DNA of 64,000 nucleotides from Pseudomonadota bacterium (GTDB lineage Bacteria > Pseudomonadota > Alphaproteobacteria > Sphingomonadales > Sphingomonadaceae): contig JAFECL010000007.1 in the NCBI GenBank assembly GCA_018242165.1, positions 18,904 through 82,903 of the forward strand, read 5' to 3'. This document shows, piece after piece, positions 44,540 to 52,231 of the stretch. How positions within the stretch are numbered: the stretch's first letter is position 1; each line of letters starts with the position of its first letter. A program made the translations under genes and the position numbers. The notes under the pieces are model-generated. The model was not told where the DNA came from. It searched no databases and saw only the letters and a list, made by a program, of their open reading frames with translations.

Positions 44540-46567
44540 TCAATCGACGCGGAGCACGTCAAACGAATTGAGATCGATCGAGGTCGGTACTTCGTTGACC
44601 GAGACAATCGCCAGACGCGGGGCGCTGCGGCGCAGGAAAGCACGCAGATGGCGGCGTACTGCCGGACCACACAACAAGACCGGGGCCAGACCGGCCTGGA
44701 GCATAGCATCGACCATGGGGATCACCTTGCGGATCAGCGATTCGGCCAGGCGCGGCTCGATCACCAGGGCGGCGGCGCCATCGGCACGCGCCACCGCCTC
44801 GGTGATCTGGGCTTCGATCCGGGGGTCCAGGCTAAGCACCGCAAGCTGCTCGTGCCGCCCCTTGAGGTCGCTGCAGATCACATGGCTCAGCCGGCGACGG
44901 ACCAGTTCGACCAGTTCGCTATGATCGCGCGTTGTCCGTCCGACATCGACCAGAATGTCGCAGATCAGATCGATGGGCCGGATCGAAACTTCCTCGTCGA
45001 GCAGGCACTGCAACACCCGCTGGATATCGGAGACGGACAGGACGTTCGGCACCAGCTCCTCGATCAGCCCCGGCTGGCGCGACCGCACACCCTCCAGCAG
45101 GCTGGTGACATCGTTGCGCGCCAGCAGCATCGCCGCCTCCGAACGCACAATCTCGCCCAGGTGGGTCATCAGCACGGTAATCGGATCGACCAGCGTATAG
45201 CCAAGATCGCGGGCCCGATCCTTCTGCTGATCCTCAACCCAGTGCCCGGGCAGCCCAAAGGCCGGATCGCGCACCTCCTCACCCTCGAGGCCCTCGCGCG
45301 CAGCGGCCGAACGGATCGCCAGGGTCTGGTCGGGCCGGATCATCCCCCGGCCATAGGCGCTGCCATGCAGGGCGATCTCGTAGGCGAAAGCGCCCAGGCC
45401 CTCACCATCCTCGATCACCACCGGCGGAACGACAAAGCCGGTTTGGTCCGCCCGTTGCCTGCGCAATGCGGCGATCCGCTCGGCCAGCACGGGCCTGAGC
45501 GGCAACCAGGCCCGTGCGAGATCAGCGCCCAACGCCACGCTGATCGCCCCGGTGGCCCTGCGTTCGACCTCCTGACTGGGAGCGGTGGAGGCATCTTTGG
45601 CCGTTGCCCCGCTTTCGCCTTCGCGCCGCCGCATCCCGAACCACACCGTCGCCAGCAGGCCCAGCAGGATGACAATCGGCCACTTCGGCATCCCCGGCAG
45701 CAGTAGCAACAGCAGCAGCGCGGTCATCACGATCAGCGGGATCTTCGGCACCGAGCCGAGCTGGGCAACCACCTCGGTGCTCAGCTCCCGGTCCGCAGCC
45801 GAACGGGTGACGATGATCCCGGTGGCGATCGAGATGACCAGCGCCGGCACCTGGGTGACGATGCCATCGCCGATGGTCAGCAGGGTGTACTGCTGCAGGG
45901 CCTCGGACCAGTCGAGCCCGCGCTGCGAAATCCCGACGATCCAGCCCGCGATGATATTGATCAGCACGATGATGATGCCAGCAATGGCATCACCCTTCAC
46001 GAATTTCGAGGCGCCATCCATCGCCCCGTAGAAGGCCGCCTCGCGCTCCAAGGTGCGCCGCCGGGCCTTGGCCTCGTCCTGATCGATAAGCCCCATGTTG
46101 AGATCGGCATCGATGCTCATCTGCTGGCCCGGCACCGCATCGAGGGTAAAGCGCGCCGCCACTTCAGAAACCCGCTGCGCGCCTGCGGTGACCACCACGT
46201 ATTGCACCACGATCAGGATGAAGAATACCACCAGCCCGATCACGAAATTGCCCTGGATGGCGAAGGAACCAACCGCACCGATCACCTTGCCGGCATCGCC
46301 CTGGGTGAGGATCAGTCGCGTTGCCGCGACGTTGAGCGAAAGGCGGAACAGGGTGGCGACGAGCAGCAGCGAGGGGAAGGTCGAAAACTCGACCGGCTTG
46401 CGCACATAGAAGGTGAGCATCAGCATGGTGAGCCCGAACGACACGTTCAGGATGATCAGGAAATCGAGCAGGGCGGTCGGGATCGGCGCGAACAGCACCA
46501 ACAGAATCCCGACCATGCCCGCCACCAAGGCCAGGTCGGCATTGTTCTTCAGCAGGCGGCGCAGCAT
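44540..46567 (-). CDS. flhA: Flagellar export-gate protein FlhA
   Basis: A 675-residue nonameric export-gate protein. The N-terminal half has eight predicted helices with the family signature VRKPVEFSTFPSLLLVATLF and the conserved FHIPEP-type loop (QQMSIDADLNMGLIDQDEAK). The C-terminal cytoplasmic domain follows after ~residue 330. The ATG at 46567 overlaps the flhB stop (TGATG). It is the last gene before the 75-bp gap. Confidence 0.95.
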   Translation of the reverse strand: MLRRLLKNNADLALVAGMVGILLVLFAPIPTALLDFLIILNVSFGLTMLMLTFYVRKPVEFSTFPSLLLVATLFRLSLNVAATRLILTQGDAGKVIGAVGSFAIQGNFVIGLVVFFILIVVQYVVVTAGAQRVSEVAARFTLDAVPGQQMSIDADLNMGLIDQDEAKARRRTLEREAAFYGAMDGASKFVKGDAIAGIIIVLINIIAGWIVGISQRGLDWSEALQQYTLLTIGDGIVTQVPALVISIATGIIVTRSAADRELSTEVVAQLGSVPKIPLIVMTALLLLLLLPGMPKWPIVILLGLLATVWFGMRRREGESGATAKDASTAPSQEVERRATGAISVALGADLARAWLPLRPVLAERIAALRRQRADQTGFVVPPVVIEDGEGLGAFAYEIALHGSAYGRGMIRPDQTLAIRSAAAREGLEGEEVRDPAFGLPGHWVEDQQKDRARDLGYTLVDPITVLMTHLGEIVRSEAAMLLARNDVTSLLEGVRSRQPGLIEELVPNVLSVSDIQRVLQCLLDEEVSIRPIDLICDILVDVGRTTRDHSELVELVRRRLSHVICSDLKGRHEQLAVLSLDPRIEAQITEAVARADGAAALVIEPRLAESLIRKVIPMVDAMLQAGLAPVLLCGPAVRRHLRAFLRRSAPRLAIVSVNEVPTSIDLNSFDVLRVD

Positions 46568-47634
46568 CAATCGCCCCTCTTCTGGCTTGCCCGCCGCCGC
46601 CGGTAGTGTCCGGCCACGGCATCATAGAACTGCGCCGGGATCTCGTGATCCAGCCGCACGAAACGGTAGAGCGCGCGCGCCAGTGCCGGATCACTGATCA
46701 GCGGTACGCCGTGGATCCCGGCCACCGCCCGGATCCGCCGCGCCATATCGCCGCTGCCGCGGGCGATCACCTGCGGTGCCGCGTCGGGGCTATCGGCCAG
46801 ATAGCGCAGCGCCACCGCGAAATGGGTGGGGTTGGTGATGATCATGTCCGCCTCGCGCACCGCACGGAGCGCCTTCACCGCCTTGGCGAACTCCGCATGC
46901 AGCTGCTTGCGGCGCTGCTTGAGGCGCGGTTCGCCCTCGTGCTCGCGATGCTCGCGCTTGCGCTCGCGCCGGCTCATCCGCATCCGCCTGGCGAAGGTGC
47001 GGCGAACATAAAGCTGATCGAGCACCGCAAAGGCCAGCGCGGCTAGCGCGAAAAACATCACCAGCCGGGCAACCTCACCCGCCAGCGTCGTCCCCAGGGA
47101 GGCCGGATCGGCCATCGCCATGGCATGCACCCGCACCATCCGCCGGATGACCAGCCAGGCAATCGCGGCATAGATCGCGAACTTCAGCGATGCCTTCAGC
47201 GCTTCGACCAGCAGCCGAGCGGTGAATAGCCGCTTGAACCCCTGGACCGGGTTGATCCGGGTGAAGTCAGGCTTGAGCGGCGCCGCGCTGAACACCGGGC
47301 CAACCTGGACGAAATCGAGCACCAGCGCGATCAGGAACAGCGCCCCGGCAAAGGTCAGCAAGGGCATGGTGACCGGGGCGAGCAGCCGCTGGGTCAATGC
47401 CGGCAGCGCGTGCGGGTTGCGGCCCAGCAGCCCGGCGGAAGCCAGCACCCCGGCCGATCCATGGGCCACGGCGATGGCGAAGGCCCCTCCCCCCACGGCC
47501 AGAAAGCCCAGCGCGGCGCTGAGCGCGGCGAAAAACCCGAGATCGAGGCTGCGGGCCACGGCGCCCTTTTCCCGCGCCTTGCGCAGCTTGTAGGGCGTGG
47601 CATCTTCGCTCTTGTCGGTCTCGGTTTCGGCCAT
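46567..47634 (-). CDS. flhB: Flagellar export switch protein FlhB
   Basis: A 355-residue membrane protein with four N-terminal helices and a cytoplasmic domain carrying the autocleavage motif NPTH in ADMIITNPTHFAVALRY. FlhB switches export from rod/hook to filament substrates after hook completion. The N-terminus begins MAETETDKSEDATPYKLRKA, the usual FlhB start. It begins 3 bp after the fliR stop. Confidence 0.95.
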   Translation of the reverse strand: MAETETDKSEDATPYKLRKAREKGAVARSLDLGFFAALSAALGFLAVGGGAFAIAVAHGSAGVLASAGLLGRNPHALPALTQRLLAPVTMPLLTFAGALFLIALVLDFVQVGPVFSAAPLKPDFTRINPVQGFKRLFTARLLVEALKASLKFAIYAAIAWLVIRRMVRVHAMAMADPASLGTTLAGEVARLVMFFALAALAFAVLDQLYVRRTFARRMRMSRRERKREHREHEGEPRLKQRRKQLHAEFAKAVKALRAVREADMIITNPTHFAVALRYLADSPDAAPQVIARGSGDMARRIRAVAGIHGVPLISDPALARALYRFVRLDHEIPAQFYDAVAGHYRRRRASQKRGD

Positions 47635-47637
47635 GGG

Positions 47638-48399
47638 TCAGATCAGCCCGGGCATAGCCTGAAGCGCCAGCGCGATCAGCCGCAGGAACAACCCGCCCGA
47701 CAGCCCCAGCGCGATCGGCACGGTGGCGAGCATCACCGCCGACTTGACCTGCACCCCGATCAGCAGCGCATTCATCTGCGGCACGGTGCGCGACAGCATG
47801 GCGATAACGATGTCGCACATCAGCAAGGCTGCCAGCGCCACGCCGGCCACCCCCAGAGCAATCAGCGCGGTACCGCTGGCCAGGGCGCCAAGCGCCGCCA
47901 GGCTGCCCCAGTGGTGCGGCGCCCCCAGCGGGATGGTATGGAGCGAGGCGACCAGAAACCGCAGCAGCTCCAGCGGGCCCTGCACCGCAAAGAACGAGAT
48001 CGCCGCAACAAAGCCGAACAGCGTGCCGATCAGCGGAACCTGGCCACGGGTCGTTGGATCGATCATCATCGCCAGCCCGTAACCGGCCTGCATGTCGATC
48101 GTCCGCCCGGCGATGTTCAGCGCCGCGAAGGCCAGCTGCAGCGCCACCACCGGCACCAGCCCGACGAACAGTTCACGCAGGCCGCCGATCGCCACCGCAC
48201 CCGCGTCGAACGAGGCAAGGCGGGTCTGCTCGGGGCACAGATCTTCCAGCAGCATCGCCAGCACGAGGCCGATCATGGCCGCGATCAGCCGGGGCACCCG
48301 CGCCATGTTGAAGGGCGGGGCGAACATCAGCACCGGCATGGTCCGCAGGCTGAGCAACAGGCAGGTCGCCAGCCAGATCAGCACCCGATCGCCCCCCAT
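47638..48399 (-). CDS. fliR: Flagellar export-gate protein FliR
   Basis: A 253-residue polytopic membrane protein of the FliPQR gate. It starts with a helix (VLIWLATCLLLSLRTMPVLM) and has FAALNIAGRTIDMQAGYGLA, the FliR signature. Order fliQ-fliR-flhB-flhA is the common export-gate block. It lies 6 bp after fliQ. Confidence 0.93.
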   Translation of the reverse strand: MGGDRVLIWLATCLLLSLRTMPVLMFAPPFNMARVPRLIAAMIGLVLAMLLEDLCPEQTRLASFDAGAVAIGGLRELFVGLVPVVALQLAFAALNIAGRTIDMQAGYGLAMMIDPTTRGQVPLIGTLFGFVAAISFFAVQGPLELLRFLVASLHTIPLGAPHHWGSLAALGALASGTALIALGVAGVALAALLMCDIVIAMLSRTVPQMNALLIGVQVKSAVMLATVPIALGLSGGLFLRLIALALQAMPGLI

Positions 48400-48405
48400 G
48401 CCGGT

Positions 48406-48672
48406 TCAACCCAGGCTGGGGATGGTCCGGATCAGGGTGATCGCGAACTGCATCATCCGGCCGATCATCCACGGGCCGAGGAAGATCAGCATCAGCGCCG
48501 CGACCAGCATCTTGGGCACATAGCTGAGGGTCATTTCCTGCAACTGGGTGGTGGCCTGCAGCACCGAGATCAGCAGCCCAACCAGCAGCACCGCGCCCAG
48601 CAGCGGGCCGGCGGTAACCATCGCCTCCCACAGCAGGCGGTTGAGCATGTCGATCGCCTGCCCCTGGGTCAT
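48406..48672 (-). CDS. fliQ: Flagellar export-gate protein FliQ
   Basis: An 88-residue protein with two membrane helices (VTAGPLLGAVLLVGLLISVL and VAALMLIFLGPWMIGRMMQF) separated by QATTQLQEMTLSYVPK, the classical FliQ layout. Start overlaps the stop of the upstream TPR gene (ATGA). Confidence 0.94.
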   Translation of the reverse strand: MTQGQAIDMLNRLLWEAMVTAGPLLGAVLLVGLLISVLQATTQLQEMTLSYVPKMLVAALMLIFLGPWMIGRMMQFAITLIRTIPSLG

Positions 48673-49808
48673 GCGCGCCGCCGGCCCGGCACGGCGCCCG
48701 TGTTCAGCCCGGCCAGCGCCTGGGCCAGCGTCTTGCCGTTGACCCCGGCCGGAAGCGTCATGGCCTTTTCGCGGATCCGCGCCGCAAGTTCGGGCTTGCC
48801 ATCGTGTTCAAGCAGCAGGCTGCGCGCCAGCGCCCCGCCAAAGCAGTTGCGATCCAGCCGCAGGGCGACATCGGTGCGGCGCCGGGCGCTGTCGAAGGCG
48901 CCGGCGGCAATGTCGAGCACCGCCAGGCCGCCATGGGTCTCGGCGAAATTCTCGTCGTGGCCCAGCGCGGTTTCGAAATTGCGCCGCGCCGCCGCCAGAT
49001 CGCCCCGGACGAATTGCGCCCAGCCCGCCGCGATCCACGAGCCGAGGTGGTTGCCGAACAAAGCGGCGCCCTGCTCCAGGCATGGCGCAGCGGCATTGGC
49101 ATCGCCGGCGGCGAGCAGGCCCAGCCCCTTGCCCAGCCAGGCGCGCGGGGCCTGCGGTGCCTCGGCCAAGGCGCGGTCGAACAGGGCCAGCGCGGCGCCG
49201 GTATGGTCTTCGTTCAGCGCTACCAGTCCCTGCGTCGTCAGCGCATCGGCGCCACCACGGGCGCGGCCGGCCAGGTCTGCGGCAAGGGCGTAGTCGCCGG
49301 CGTCCATCGCCGCGACCGAGGCGGCGCCCAGCAGCGCATCGTTATCCGGCTGGCGCGCGGCCAGCTCGCGCCCCAGCGCCACGGCCCCGTCATAATCGCC
49401 GAGGTGGTGCAGCGCCTGAACCTTCAGCGCGGCGGCCTGCGGCAGGGCGGCAACCACGGCATCGTCCAGCAGCGGGCCGACATCGGCCCAGCGCCCCTCG
49501 AGCGCGGCGAGCCAGGCGAGGTTGAAGCACAGGGCCGGTGCATCGTGCCCGCCGGCGCGCAGCGCTTCGAACATGGCGCGGGCGCTGGGATAGTTCCCCC
49601 CGCGCATCCTGGCGAGGCCGATCAGGTTGGCCGCCTCTGGCCCGGGCTGGCCCAGCGCGGCGAGCCGATCGGCCAGGCCCTGCGCTTCCTCCACCCGGTT
49701 TTCGCTCAGGGCGGCGTCCAGCGCATCGGTCAGCAGCGCTGGGTTGGCGGGATCATGGCCGAGAAAGCCGGTCAGGCGATCAAGCCGCGATGCCTGCCCC
49801 GATGCCAA
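48669..49808 (-). CDS. TPR-repeat protein, first gene of the flagellar operon
   Basis: A 379-residue protein of about ten helix-pair repeats of TPR type (for example LGRELAARQPDNDALLGAAS and ALALFDRALAEAPQAPRAWL). A TTG start at 49808 is chosen because GGGGAG lies about 9 nt upstream and the repeats begin soon after; the frame is open to 49985 but that part has unlikely composition. It overlaps fliQ and so opens the operon. Role unknown; possibly an assembly or regulatory scaffold. Confidence 0.82.
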   Translation of the reverse strand: MASGQASRLDRLTGFLGHDPANPALLTDALDAALSENRVEEAQGLADRLAALGQPGPEAANLIGLARMRGGNYPSARAMFEALRAGGHDAPALCFNLAWLAALEGRWADVGPLLDDAVVAALPQAAALKVQALHHLGDYDGAVALGRELAARQPDNDALLGAASVAAMDAGDYALAADLAGRARGGADALTTQGLVALNEDHTGAALALFDRALAEAPQAPRAWLGKGLGLLAAGDANAAAPCLEQGAALFGNHLGSWIAAGWAQFVRGDLAAARRNFETALGHDENFAETHGGLAVLDIAAGAFDSARRRTDVALRLDRNCFGGALARSLLLEHDGKPELAARIREKAMTLPAGVNGKTLAQALAGLNTGAVPGRRRA

Positions 49809-50001
49809 AGCCCTATACTCCCCCGATTTTCTGCCCGACGCCTTGTGTGCCGCCCGGCGGTGCCGGTGTCCAGCGCCGAGTTGCCGGCGGTGTGACGCGG
49901 CGCACGCAAGGCACCAGGGCGGCGCGGTGCAGCGGGCGGGTTTAGCCTGCCCCGGGGCCGCGTTTTCGCAAATGCCCGCTGCCAAGGTATTGATATATTA
50001 A

Positions 50002-50156
50002 CATCTTCATAAACTTCACCCGTATCGCGCGTGGAGGAAAAGTTTTTCTGAAACTTTTCCCTTGCGAATCAAGGCCTTCACCCATGTCAAAGAACGGCGC
50101 CATGGCTGGCATGGGGCGGGGGTGTAGGAAAGGGGTTTTGTGGGTGGGAGGGGAGA
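50002..50156 (-). repeat. Dispersed ~155-bp repeat, copy 2
   Basis: This is the inverted partner of 4984-5148. It contains the same 35-bp block (50076-50110). It also holds a strong hairpin at 50036-50060 with arms GGAAAAGTTT and AAACTTTTCC around a 5-nt loop; this hairpin is poorly kept in copy 1. It fills most of the gene-free stretch 49809-50326, whose remaining bases (49809-50001, 50223-50326) hold no feature I recognise apart from one REP sequence. Confidence 0.8.
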
Positions 50157-50193
50157 TACGTGGCGGGGCGACTGCGCGTGATTTTACAAGCTC

Positions 50194-50222
50194 GCGTCAA
50201 TTAAGTGCACTGTCACCGTAAT
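50194..50222 (+). repeat. Solo REP sequence of the RAYT family
   Basis: GCGTCAATT at 50194 is followed by AAGTGCACTGTCACCGTAAT, almost identical to the right end of the RAYT element at 51569 (one base differs). It sits between the dispersed repeat and the TPR-like gene, 660 bp away from the element's left end, and may be a leftover end of a second element. Confidence 0.8.
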
Positions 50223-50326
50223 CCGTAATCCGCTCGGTCGTCATGGGGCTCGATCAGGATAGGGGCGGGCGCTGACATGGCCGCAGTCTGGGGTTTACGC
50301 AGCTGGCACCGTAATTCGTAGCGAAG

Positions 50327-50713
50327 CTACCGAATGAGTTGCACATACTTCTTGTCTTCACCTTCGAAAATCCGCCCTTCTGATTTGGCATTGGAAATCA
50401 GGAACCACTCCTTTGCTGTCGCTAGGTCTCCACGTTCAAAAGCCACCTTGCCGACCAAGAACTCCACCTCTCCGCGATCTTGACGTTTTTGAGCAAAGTC
50501 AGGAGCGAAGGCCGCCCACCGCTGAGCCTCATCGAGGTTCCCGCTCTTTAGCGAAAAGGCAACTCCATATTCCAAAACCAGATATGCGTTGGCAGTATCG
50601 ACCTTTGGCTCAGGGATTTCATCCCAGATTTCTCGAAGACGCTCTAATCCATTTTGAAAATCATTTGACCTAAAGAGGACTGAAACCTCCCTAAGCTCAG
50701 CCATAACTTCCAT
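50327..50713 (-). CDS. TPR-like hypothetical protein, possible immunity protein
   Basis: A 128-residue helical-repeat protein (AYLVLEYGVAFSLKSGNLDE, VEFLVGKVAFERGDLATAKE resemble TPR helices). AGGAAGAG precedes the ATG at 50713. The DNA is A/T-richer than the surrounding genes. It is flanked on both sides by REP sequences of the neighbouring RAYT element and lies near a SUKH gene. Small TPR-type proteins of this kind are often immunity proteins of polymorphic toxin systems, but no toxin gene is present, so this is an inference from context. Confidence 0.68.
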   Translation of the reverse strand: MEVMAELREVSVLFRSNDFQNGLERLREIWDEIPEPKVDTANAYLVLEYGVAFSLKSGNLDEAQRWAAFAPDFAQKRQDRGEVEFLVGKVAFERGDLATAKEWFLISNAKSEGRIFEGEDKKYVQLIR

Positions 50714-50854
50714 GATAGCTCTTCCTAATTACCAGGCGGCAAATATTTTACGCCCGAATTTCCTAACTTCGCACCAGCTGAACGGTTTATGCTAAACAGA
50801 TCAATTGTATAGTTCTCCGATGAAAGCATCCAGCTTCGAACTTCGGGGGCCTTA

Positions 50855-51598
50855 GATTACGGTGACAGTGCACTTAACTCTCCCTGTTTTTTGGCCCACG
50901 CTTGCCTGGGCGGGCATCGCGGCCGAGAATTGCCAGGACCCGGTCGAGGAACGCACTTTCGCCCAGCGGGCGGCCGATCGACTCCGCTTTGCGCAGCGCG
51001 GCAGACAGCGCCGCATCCTCGCCACTCGCCACCAATGCGGCAAAATCCGGCACGCGGGCCAGCACCGGCGCGGTCTCGGTCAAGCCATCGCCCCTTGCCG
51101 GATCGAGCAGGGCATGAATGCTCGACCATGTCCACGCTTCCGCCCGGGCCACTAGCCCCGCACGAACCGGGTTGAGCGCAACATAGCGCAGTGCGGCAAG
51201 CAAGTGCGGCTCGTCCATCGCGACGCACCCGAACCGGCCCTGCCAGAAATGCCCCGTGCGTCGCTCGCGCGCATGAATGCGCCCCGCATAGGCGCGGTGC
51301 ACCTTGCTGAGTGCCGCGCGCAGCGCATCGATGTGTTCAGGAACCACAATCAGGTGCACGTGGTTGGGCATCAGCACCCAGCTCCACACCGCCACGCCGT
51401 GCGCCGCGCAATGTTCGGCCAACAAGTCACGGTACGCGGCATAGTCGGCGTCGCCAAAGAAGGTCTGCTGCCGTCCGTTGCCGCGCTGGGTGACATGATG
51501 CGGGCATCCGGGAAGAACATATCGAGCAAGGCGTGCCATCCCCGATGGCCTAACGGCGCACAGCCAGCGCGTCAATTATGTGCACTGTCACCGTAATC
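50855..51598 (-). mobile_element. RAYT element bounded by inverted REP sequences
   Basis: The left end GATTACGGTGACAGTGCAC (50855-50873) and the right end (51569-51598, containing the reverse complement GTGCACTGTCACCGTAATC) form inverted repeats around a REP-associated tyrosine transposase. The transposase stop codon lies inside the left REP. The unit is probably immobile but its REP sequences have spread locally (see 50194 and 51610). Confidence 0.8.
50874..51539 (-). CDS. REP-associated tyrosine transposase (RAYT, Y1/HUH family)
   Basis: A 221-residue single-strand DNA transposase/nuclease of the IS200-like RAYT group. It has the HUH motif (MPNHVHLIV, H60 and H62), the N-terminal CPHHVTQRGNGRQQTFF signature, FWQGRFGCVAMDE, and the catalytic tyrosine Y119 in LRYVALNPVRAGLV. 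The ATG at 51539 is the usual start; a TTG at 51575 is in frame within the REP. RAYTs cut and move REP hairpins. The stop codon TAA is in the flanking REP. Confidence 0.92.
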   Translation of the reverse strand: MARLARYVLPGCPHHVTQRGNGRQQTFFGDADYAAYRDLLAEHCAAHGVAVWSWVLMPNHVHLIVVPEHIDALRAALSKVHRAYAGRIHARERRTGHFWQGRFGCVAMDEPHLLAALRYVALNPVRAGLVARAEAWTWSSIHALLDPARGDGLTETAPVLARVPDFAALVASGEDAALSAALRKAESIGRPLGESAFLDRVLAILGRDARPGKRGPKNRES

Positions 51599-51632
51599 TC
51601 GTAATCTCGCTGTCACCGTAATCCCGTAATCC
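51569..51632 (+). repeat. Right REP end with tandem partial copy
   Basis: The REP at 51569-51598 is followed by a second CTGTCACCGTAAT beginning at 51610, so the 25-bp unit CTGTCACCGTAATCTCGTAA plus five bases is repeated in tandem. The SUKH gene's 3' end runs through this repeat. Confidence 0.75.
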
Positions 51633-52057
51633 TTAAAGCACCAATCAAGGATGAAGTGCTCAAAGCCAGGTGCCAAAATCTCTGTATCTCCGCTATCGTG
51701 GTCAAACCGCGAGATAGTCCCCATCTCGTCCAGCATTATGGCATTTCCGGCATGGTCCATGGATACGACCAGATTGTTTTCGCTGCCCGGCCAAAGATCC
51801 GCTCGAAATCGATTTGTGACTGCGATTGCCGAGTCTTCATTCGAGCCCATGGCCTCCGAAGCCCCCCACCCGAATACACTGTATGGTCCGACGATTGCCC
51901 CTCCGTAGCGTTCCACGAACTCTTTGTATGCCGCAGGCAGCCGGAATCCGGCGAAATCCTCCAATTCACTAATCCGCCCAGCATTCGCTGCACCCGCCAC
52001 CAACACAGGACACTTTTCAAACTTGGCATCCAACACGGAAATCATCTTGTCTTTCAT
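51572..52057 (-). CDS. SMI1/KNR4 (SUKH) family immunity-type protein
   Basis: A 161-residue SUKH-domain protein. Typical segments are LEDFAGFRLPAAYKEFVERY with GGAIVG, NRFRADLW, VSMDHAGNAIMLDEMGTISRFDHDSG and FEHFILDWCF. SUKH proteins are common immunity proteins of contact-dependent and other polymorphic toxins. The last ~19 residues (after WCFKDYG) are translated from the REP repeat, so the natural C-terminus was replaced or extended by REP insertion. The ATG at 52057 is used; a longer frame to 52120 is less likely. No cognate toxin is in the window. Confidence 0.82.
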   Translation of the reverse strand: MKDKMISVLDAKFEKCPVLVAGAANAGRISELEDFAGFRLPAAYKEFVERYGGAIVGPYSVFGWGASEAMGSNEDSAIAVTNRFRADLWPGSENNLVVSMDHAGNAIMLDEMGTISRFDHDSGDTEILAPGFEHFILDWCFKDYGITVTARLRDYGDSAHN

Positions 52058-52173
52058 TGTCCCGCTGCCCTTCGCTGCAACTCGGCCTGTGCGCGGACCT
52101 TCCAATAGTCCACACGCCACGGTTGCGGTGCCAGTTTACTAAATACACCAAATTGATCGGTGTGGCCTCGAGA

Positions 52174-52197
52174 GAATTCCGGGGACACTATACCTAA
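52174..52197 (+). repeat. Solo REP-like end of a second family
   Basis: GAATTCCGGGGACACTATAC followed by CTAA resembles terminal sequences often found beside a different RAYT group. No matching partner was found in this window. It lies in the 174-bp gap between the SUKH gene and the emrB gene. Confidence 0.4.
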
Positions 52198-52231
52198 CCC
52201 CTCACCTTCGGCTCCGGCTTCATCGGCCCGG

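Noticed and set aside
29444-49808. Non-flagellar injectisome (virulence type III secretion)
   Set aside because: The presence of flgB, flgC, flgE, flgF, flgG, flgH, flgI and flgA shows a rod, hook and P/L rings, which injectisomes lack.
49960-50000. Sigma-54 promoter for the flagellar operon (TTGGCA...TTTGC on the minus strand)
   Set aside because: The GG-to-GC spacing is 12 nt instead of 10, and it lies ~170 bp from the first start codon.
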